Below are positions 24,174 to 27,973 of a stretch of 27,973 nucleotides of DNA, one piece after another. The notes under the pieces were generated by a model, which saw only the letters and a list, made by a program, of their open reading frames with translations, was not told the origin of the DNA and did not search any database. This stretch comes from Clostridiales bacterium (GTDB lineage: Bacteria; Bacillota_A; Clostridia; Christensenellales; Borkfalkiaceae), in the NCBI GenBank assembly GCA_015055785.1, contig SVHQ01000006.1, forward strand, positions 1-27,973. Reading direction: 5' to 3'. A program made the translations under genes and the position numbers. Numbering within the stretch: the first letter of the stretch is position 1; the number at the start of each line of letters is the position of its first letter.

Positions 24174-25076
24174 CTACCCCTTCAAACCGCCTATCGTTAA
24201 TTTCGAAGCAATCAATTTTTGCGAACAAGCAAAAAGGATTGTCGTAGGCACCATGCAAATAATAAATCCTGCCATAATTTGCGGTATCGCCGCGCCGTAA
24301 TTTGCAGCATCTTCTTGGAATAAATACATGCCATAGGAAAGGTTTGCATAAGAAGGCAACCATAACATGAATGTGCCGTAATCGTTCCAAGTGCTTAAAA
24401 AGTTCATCAAAAAGATTGCCGCGAATGTGGGGAGCATCATAGGCATCATAATCATAAACATTGTTCTTGCGTGCCCTGCGCCATCGATAAACGCCGCTTC
24501 ACTGTAATCCATAGGGATTGCTTTCCAACCAGCATAGAACAGCATAAACCACATCCCCGAGAAACAATACCCAGGCGACATAAGAACGGTCAACCAAAGA
24601 TTATCATACATACCAATCGCTTTTCTAATAACCATCCCTATACCCGTAGAACCATAAATAGGCATAAGCATAACAAAAATGCCCAATGCATATAAGAAAT
24701 TTCTGCCTACCCATTCATATTTAGACATAACATAGGATACCATCAACGTATAAAAAAGCGATACAAACGGAACACCAAATGCCCAAACCACACTCACTAC
24801 CAGCATATCCCAAAAATTGTACATAATATAGCCGCGAGTGGGAGAAAGCAATTCAATATTCAAAAATTCCATCGCTTCGGAAAAATTTTGCCAACGAATT
24901 TTTTTAGGAAGCGCAAATGAGTTTTCGAAGTATTCAATCGGCGATTTTACAGACGTATAAAATTGCCAAAACAAGATAATTAATAATGAAACACAAAAAA
25001 TAAACATACAACTTATAACAAAAATCTTCAAGATTCTGTTCAAAGTTTTATTCCCTAACTTATGTAACATACTCAT
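24174..25076 (-). CDS. ABC sugar transporter permease, MalG type
   Basis: The 300-residue inner-membrane protein has about six membrane segments and the EAA loop YSEAAFIDGAGHARTMFMIMMPMMLPT (from about residue 191), the contact with the ATPase. The C-terminus ends KLTIGGLKG, as in carbohydrate-uptake family 1 (CUT1) permeases of the MalG/LacG group. It pairs with the permease immediately upstream; the stop TGA at 25086 and the GAGGTGAT ribosome site nearly coincide, so the two are co-translated. It ends in TAG. Together with the binding protein at 26022-27788 it forms an importer for an oligosaccharide. No ATP-binding subunit gene lies in the window, so a shared MsmX/MsmK-like ATPase elsewhere is expected. 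Confidence 0.92.
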   Translation of the reverse strand: MSMLHKLGNKTLNRILKIFVISCMFIFCVSLLIILFWQFYTSVKSPIEYFENSFALPKKIRWQNFSEAMEFLNIELLSPTRGYIMYNFWDMLVVSVVWAFGVPFVSLFYTLMVSYVMSKYEWVGRNFLYALGIFVMLMPIYGSTGIGMVIRKAIGMYDNLWLTVLMSPGYCFSGMWFMLFYAGWKAIPMDYSEAAFIDGAGHARTMFMIMMPMMLPTFAAIFLMNFLSTWNDYGTFMLWLPSYANLSYGMYLFQEDAANYGAAIPQIMAGFIICMVPTTILFACSQKLIASKLTIGGLKG

Positions 25077-25085
25077 ATCATCACC

Positions 25086-26003
25086 TCAATAATCTGCGCT
25101 GGGGCCATACTTTTCAAGTACGTGCCTCAAAAGGAACGTCAAAGGCGCCATCACAATCGTCAACAAGAAGCCCGAAGCCGCCATGTAAGGATACATAATT
25201 TGGCTTTGTGTTGCCGCAACGTTGATGTACATCCAATACCCAAACGATTGATATTGTTGCGGCGCATTAAAGCGGAAGAATGCAACCAACGGCCCTGAGA
25301 AATTCAAGAAACCGCTGAAATTAACAACCAAGAACGTCGTCAACGTAGGGAAAATCAAAGGTAAACAAATTGTAAAAAATTCTTGCAATCCTTCATTTAC
25401 GCCGTCCAATTTCGCGCTTTCCAAAACAGAATCGTCAATTTGATTCATAGCGTTTGAATACATAATGAGCGTTGTTGTGAATGATAGCCACACTTCATAA
25501 AACAACATTGTTCCCAAACCATAACGGACATCGCTTATCAAATTCGGAAAATTCTCTATCCCAAAAAATGTAAACATAATTGTAGGCAAAGCCCCTTCCA
25601 CAAACTTTTTGAAGACTAAACATACAACAAATCCCGAAATGATTGCAGGTAACATCAAAATAAATTTAACGACACCATGCAAAGGAAATTTTCTAAACAT
25701 ATAATAGCTGAAAAACAGCTGTAACGGCATAATAACAAAAAAAGTGTTCCCTGCATAAATGAAAGTATTTCTAAACGCTACGGAAATAATTGGCGAATTG
25801 ATAATGTCATCCAAGAATTGTCTGAAATTTTCAAGACCAACCCAGCCCGTAACATTTCCCATAAAGTCTCGCGATTGAAAGGCCATTACCAACGACCCGA
25901 AATTGGCATACAACCAAAATACAAGGAAGTTGGCAACGGGAAACGCCATAATCAACCATACGAAAACGTATTTTTTGACTGTTATTTTAGATATTTTTTT
26001 CAT
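25086..26003 (-). CDS. ABC sugar transporter permease, MalF/UgpA type
   Basis: The 305-residue protein has about six membrane segments and the EAA motif VLESAKLDGVNEGLQEFFTICLPLIFPT (E195, G201). The N-terminal topology and the WVGLENFRQFLDD segment after the first helix are typical of CUT1 MalF/UgpA permeases. The start is ATG 26003; the ribosome site (AGGTC) is weak and lies just after the binding-protein stop, suggesting translational coupling. It forms the channel with the adjacent MalG-type protein. Confidence 0.92.
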   Translation of the reverse strand: MKKISKITVKKYVFVWLIMAFPVANFLVFWLYANFGSLVMAFQSRDFMGNVTGWVGLENFRQFLDDIINSPIISVAFRNTFIYAGNTFFVIMPLQLFFSYYMFRKFPLHGVVKFILMLPAIISGFVVCLVFKKFVEGALPTIMFTFFGIENFPNLISDVRYGLGTMLFYEVWLSFTTTLIMYSNAMNQIDDSVLESAKLDGVNEGLQEFFTICLPLIFPTLTTFLVVNFSGFLNFSGPLVAFFRFNAPQQYQSFGYWMYINVAATQSQIMYPYMAASGFLLTIVMAPLTFLLRHVLEKYGPSADY

Positions 26004-26021
26004 GATAGACCTAAAATTATT

Positions 26022-27788
26022 TTATTTGCCAAGTGCAGAATTCAATTCAGCTACGAATTGAGGCCAGTTGCCTTGGAAGAAGGTGTTATATCCTTTGAAT
26101 ACGGATGCTACGGGATCTGCATTGATCGTGGGATCAAGAGAAGTTTCCGCAATACGAAGCGCCGAAATAGGAATATTATAAGGTACGTTGCTGATCGTCG
26201 AATACCAGTTTACGTTGTAACCCTTAGACGTCATGTAAGGAACGGGGGTCAAATATCTATCTACGAGCGGACGAACCAACTTCACGTTTTCTCTATCCGA
26301 ATAAAGTTCCCACATATTTCTTGCATACTTGGTCATTGCGCCTTTATCTTCTGCCGTCAAGCTGTAATCGTATCTTCTAGGAGTGCCCGTAACTTTGGTG
26401 AAGTGACGAAGATATTCATCTTTCAAGGAATATGCAAGCAAGATTTTCGTCTTTTCCAAAATATCTGCATCATCATTTTTCATAATAACGCAAGAACCTG
26501 CTGCACGCGTTGAAAGAACCGAACCGTTACCATTGCCGTCCGCGCCCTTTTGACCTTCCATTTCAGGATAGAGCATCATACGATAATCTCTTACGCCGTA
26601 TGCGTAATCGGAATAACGAGGATCTTCCGCAAGGCCGTTAAATACCGAGCTTGCTTCCTTTTCCCACCAAATACCGTCAACCAAAAGACCCGTGAAAGGA
26701 GAGTCTACGGTGTTCTTTGCCTCACCAAGAACGAATTTACCTTGTGCGTCCGTGTGGGATTCTTCCGACATAAACGAACTGGGGTGTGCATAATCACGGT
26801 TGTTGAGATATTCTTGCAAGAATTCCGTACCCTTTCTGATACCCGTCATGCTGAATACTTTATAACCATTTTCCATCGTAATCGTGGTGGGTTGAGAATC
26901 CCCTTCAAACGTGTATTCGCCGTTATACGTATTATACAATCTCCAATTATCAAGACCTTCGTATTGTGCAAATACACCGTTCAAAATATCGGTGGTGTAG
27001 TCGAGAATCTTACCCGAATAAATAACCGCTTCGCCAAGACCTTTAAGCAAAAGGAACATACGATCCCATTCTTCCATCGTGATGGGTTGACCGTCGTCAT
27101 ACGTGCCGTGCTTGCCGTCTTTACCTGCACGAAGAATTACGTCGCCTTGCTTATAGTTGGTTTCGCCCGTAGCGCTTTCAAAAATTAACTTATCGCCTGC
27201 TTCCGTATAGGAAATGCCTTGCGCGCTGAGCGATGCTTTCGTAGCGGAATCATTCGTTGCATCAATCATCAAACCATATTCCACGAACTTTTGATGATCG
27301 TATTGGAAACCCATAATCCCATCTTCATAAGGCAACATATAAAGGCCTTCGCCGTTTTTGGAAGCAATTGTTTTCCAATCTTCGCTTTCCAACAACTTAT
27401 CGCCAACCGTGCGCGTTTCACCGGGAACGGTCATGTTATAAACGTCGGTAATATCTTCAATTTGACCTGCATACATCAAAAGATGGAAGTCGGAAACGGT
27501 AGAGAAATACATATCTGCTTGCTGGCCAAGTGCGATCAATTGTTCGATTTCGCCAACCGTTCTCTTTTTCTTTTCTACGGTTACGTAATAATCAGGATAA
27601 TCTTTTTCAAATTCCGCAATAACGGGATCAAACCAATCAGTACCCAAACCGCCGTTATATATAGAAACGACAATTTCTTTACCATCACGCTTTTGACCTC
27701 CTACGGGCTTACCAAAACAACCCGTCGTGCCAAATAACGTCACTGCTGCCATAGCAAGCGTCAAAAATTTTGCTGTATTCTTTTTCAT
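26022..27788 (-). CDS. Extracellular solute-binding lipoprotein of a sugar ABC importer
   Basis: The 588-residue protein has a lipoprotein leader (LFGTTGC, C24). A family-1 solute-binding fold follows: IVVSIYNGGLGTDWFDPVIAEFEKDYPDYYV, then a long body with conserved-looking LPYEDGIMGFQYDHQKFVEYGL and SVLSTRAAGSCVIMKNDDADILEKTKILLAYSLKDEYL. It is clearly longer than the usual 420-450 residues. The extra length fits binding proteins for large, complex oligosaccharides, and a segment around 215-245 (GETNYKQGDVILRAGKDGKHGTYDDG) looks like an inserted domain. It is tethered to the outer face of the membrane and delivers ligand to the two permeases encoded next. AGGAGG 6 bases before ATG 27788 is the best ribosome site in the window, fitting the need for excess binding protein. 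Confidence 0.9.
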   Translation of the reverse strand: MKKNTAKFLTLAMAAVTLFGTTGCFGKPVGGQKRDGKEIVVSIYNGGLGTDWFDPVIAEFEKDYPDYYVTVEKKKRTVGEIEQLIALGQQADMYFSTVSDFHLLMYAGQIEDITDVYNMTVPGETRTVGDKLLESEDWKTIASKNGEGLYMLPYEDGIMGFQYDHQKFVEYGLMIDATNDSATKASLSAQGISYTEAGDKLIFESATGETNYKQGDVILRAGKDGKHGTYDDGQPITMEEWDRMFLLLKGLGEAVIYSGKILDYTTDILNGVFAQYEGLDNWRLYNTYNGEYTFEGDSQPTTITMENGYKVFSMTGIRKGTEFLQEYLNNRDYAHPSSFMSEESHTDAQGKFVLGEAKNTVDSPFTGLLVDGIWWEKEASSVFNGLAEDPRYSDYAYGVRDYRMMLYPEMEGQKGADGNGNGSVLSTRAAGSCVIMKNDDADILEKTKILLAYSLKDEYLRHFTKVTGTPRRYDYSLTAEDKGAMTKYARNMWELYSDRENVKLVRPLVDRYLTPVPYMTSKGYNVNWYSTISNVPYNIPISALRIAETSLDPTINADPVASVFKGYNTFFQGNWPQFVAELNSALGK

Positions 27789-27794
27789 ACTTAT

Positions 27795-27800
27795 CCTCCT
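27795..27800 (-). promoter_or_regulatory. Ribosome binding site of the solute-binding protein
   Basis: AGGAGG, 6 bases before ATG 27788: a consensus site at ideal spacing. Confidence 0.75.
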
Positions 27801-27815
27801 GAATCGAATATTTTC

Positions 27816-27841
27816 ACTCTATGTTTCTAGATTTATAGAGT
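27816..27841. promoter_or_regulatory. Inverted repeat between the partial gene and the binding-protein gene
   Basis: A perfect 7-base repeat, actctat (27816-27822) and atagagt (27835-27841), with a 12-base loop. It overlaps the stop codon of the upstream partial gene. A T-run follows it only on the plus strand, so it does not look like a terminator for the minus-strand genes. It could be an operator, an mRNA-processing hairpin or chance; the stem is AT-rich and weak. The 44-base gap (27789-27832) shows no convincing promoter. Confidence 0.3.
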
Positions 27842-27973
27842 TTTTTTCATAATGAGTAGATTGTCGCCGGGGGCAACGCGTTGGAAATATAAATCTTTCC
27901 CCAACTTTTCAAACGTTTCGCTGCCGTAAACGACGGTATATGTTTCTTCATCATCCAACGCGTTGCCCCCGGC
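27833..27973 (-). CDS. 3' end of an unrecognised gene, cut by the right window edge
   Basis: An open frame of 46 codons runs from the right edge to TAA at 27833. It encodes a C-terminus with the beta-rich look of a real protein (EETYTVVYGSETFEKLGKDL, then a hydrophobic NLLIMKK end). It lies 44 bases upstream of the binding-protein gene on the same strand, so it is probably the preceding gene of the operon. I do not recognise the family from so short a piece. The frame crosses both arms of the terminal inverted repeat, so its outermost 7 codons are doubtful if that repeat is an assembly product. Confidence 0.5.
   Translation of the reverse strand, partial: AGGNALDDEETYTVVYGSETFEKLGKDLYFQRVAPGDNLLIMKKTL
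27866..27973. repeat. Perfect 20-bp inverted repeat ending exactly at the window edge
   Basis: The left arm gccgggggcaacgcgttgga (27866-27885) is the exact reverse complement of 27954-27973, with 68 bases between them. Each arm holds the 8-base palindrome aacgcgtt. The outer limit of the right arm cannot be seen because the window stops there. Confidence 0.85.

Noticed and set aside
23370..24200. A 276-codon open frame on the plus strand
   Set aside because: It is antisense to the small Ig-like gene, whose signal peptide, Ig pattern and ribosome site are convincing. The plus-strand product is Cys/Arg/His-rich without family features.
27816..27841. Rho-independent terminator before the binding-protein gene
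   Set aside because: The T-run follows the hairpin only on the plus strand, where I see no gene. On the minus strand the hairpin is AT-rich and is followed by GAAAATATTC.
1..27973. tRNA, rRNA, CRISPR array, insertion sequence, prophage or riboswitch
   Set aside because: Nearly every base belongs to a protein gene on the minus strand and the gaps are under about 50 bases. I saw no regularly spaced repeats, transposase motifs or structured leader space.

Overview
The window reads as one long carbohydrate-utilisation locus from a Gram-positive bacterium. All nineteen genes I accept lie on the minus strand, packed with gaps of 0-50 bases or short overlaps, so transcription runs from right (27,973) to left (1). 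The organism looks like a Bacillota/Clostridia member. The grounds are moderate-to-low GC by eye, strong AAGGAGG-type ribosome sites, lipoprotein signal peptides, a binding-protein-dependent ABC sugar importer rather than SusC/SusD, and many glycosidases without signal peptides. A gut-dwelling uncultured clostridium is a reasonable guess but is not proven. TGA serves as a normal stop in at least six genes here and Trp is TGG, so the standard bacterial code applies.

Layout, in transcription order. (a) 27,973-24,174: the 3' end of an unrecognised gene, then a sugar-type solute-binding lipoprotein and two MalF/MalG-type permeases. No ATPase is present. (b) 24,128-17,845: a small secreted Ig-like protein with an unusual Cys-containing C-terminal anchor, a 1155-residue secreted multi-domain Ig/LamG-like protein and a DUF4838-type lipoprotein; together these look like the cell-surface part. 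(c) 17,839-9,047: a GH3 glycosidase, an SGNH esterase, a Gfo/Idh/MocA oxidoreductase, a GH78-like rhamnosidase fused to an alpha/beta-hydrolase esterase, and a DUF3863-like protein. (d) 9,027-3,544: a GH20-type enzyme, a GH63-type enzyme, a DMT-family transporter (frameshifted as read) and an RpiB/LacAB-like isomerase. (e) 3,525-1: a CBM9-type lipoprotein (frameshifted as read), a SASA-type acetylesterase and a second GH78-like gene with one in-frame TGA, running off the left edge.

How the parts may work together (inference): surface proteins bind a complex acetylated glycan, the ABC importer takes in oligosaccharides, and cytoplasmic esterases and exo-glycosidases (rhamnosidase-, beta-hexosaminidase-, beta- and alpha-glycosidase-type) dismantle them. 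The oxidoreductase and isomerase would handle unusual sugars. Three unrelated esterase families imply a heavily O-acylated, rhamnose-containing substrate, but the exact glycan cannot be read from sequence.

The most notable points are the rhamnosidase-esterase fusion, the paired Ig-like surface proteins with a Cys-type C-terminal anchor, an RpiB homologue lacking the usual catalytic histidines, three separate gene-breaking lesions confined to the left 5 kb, and a perfect 20-bp inverted repeat ending exactly at the right edge. I found no tRNA, rRNA, CRISPR, transposase or riboswitch. No gene-free stretch exceeds about 50 bases.
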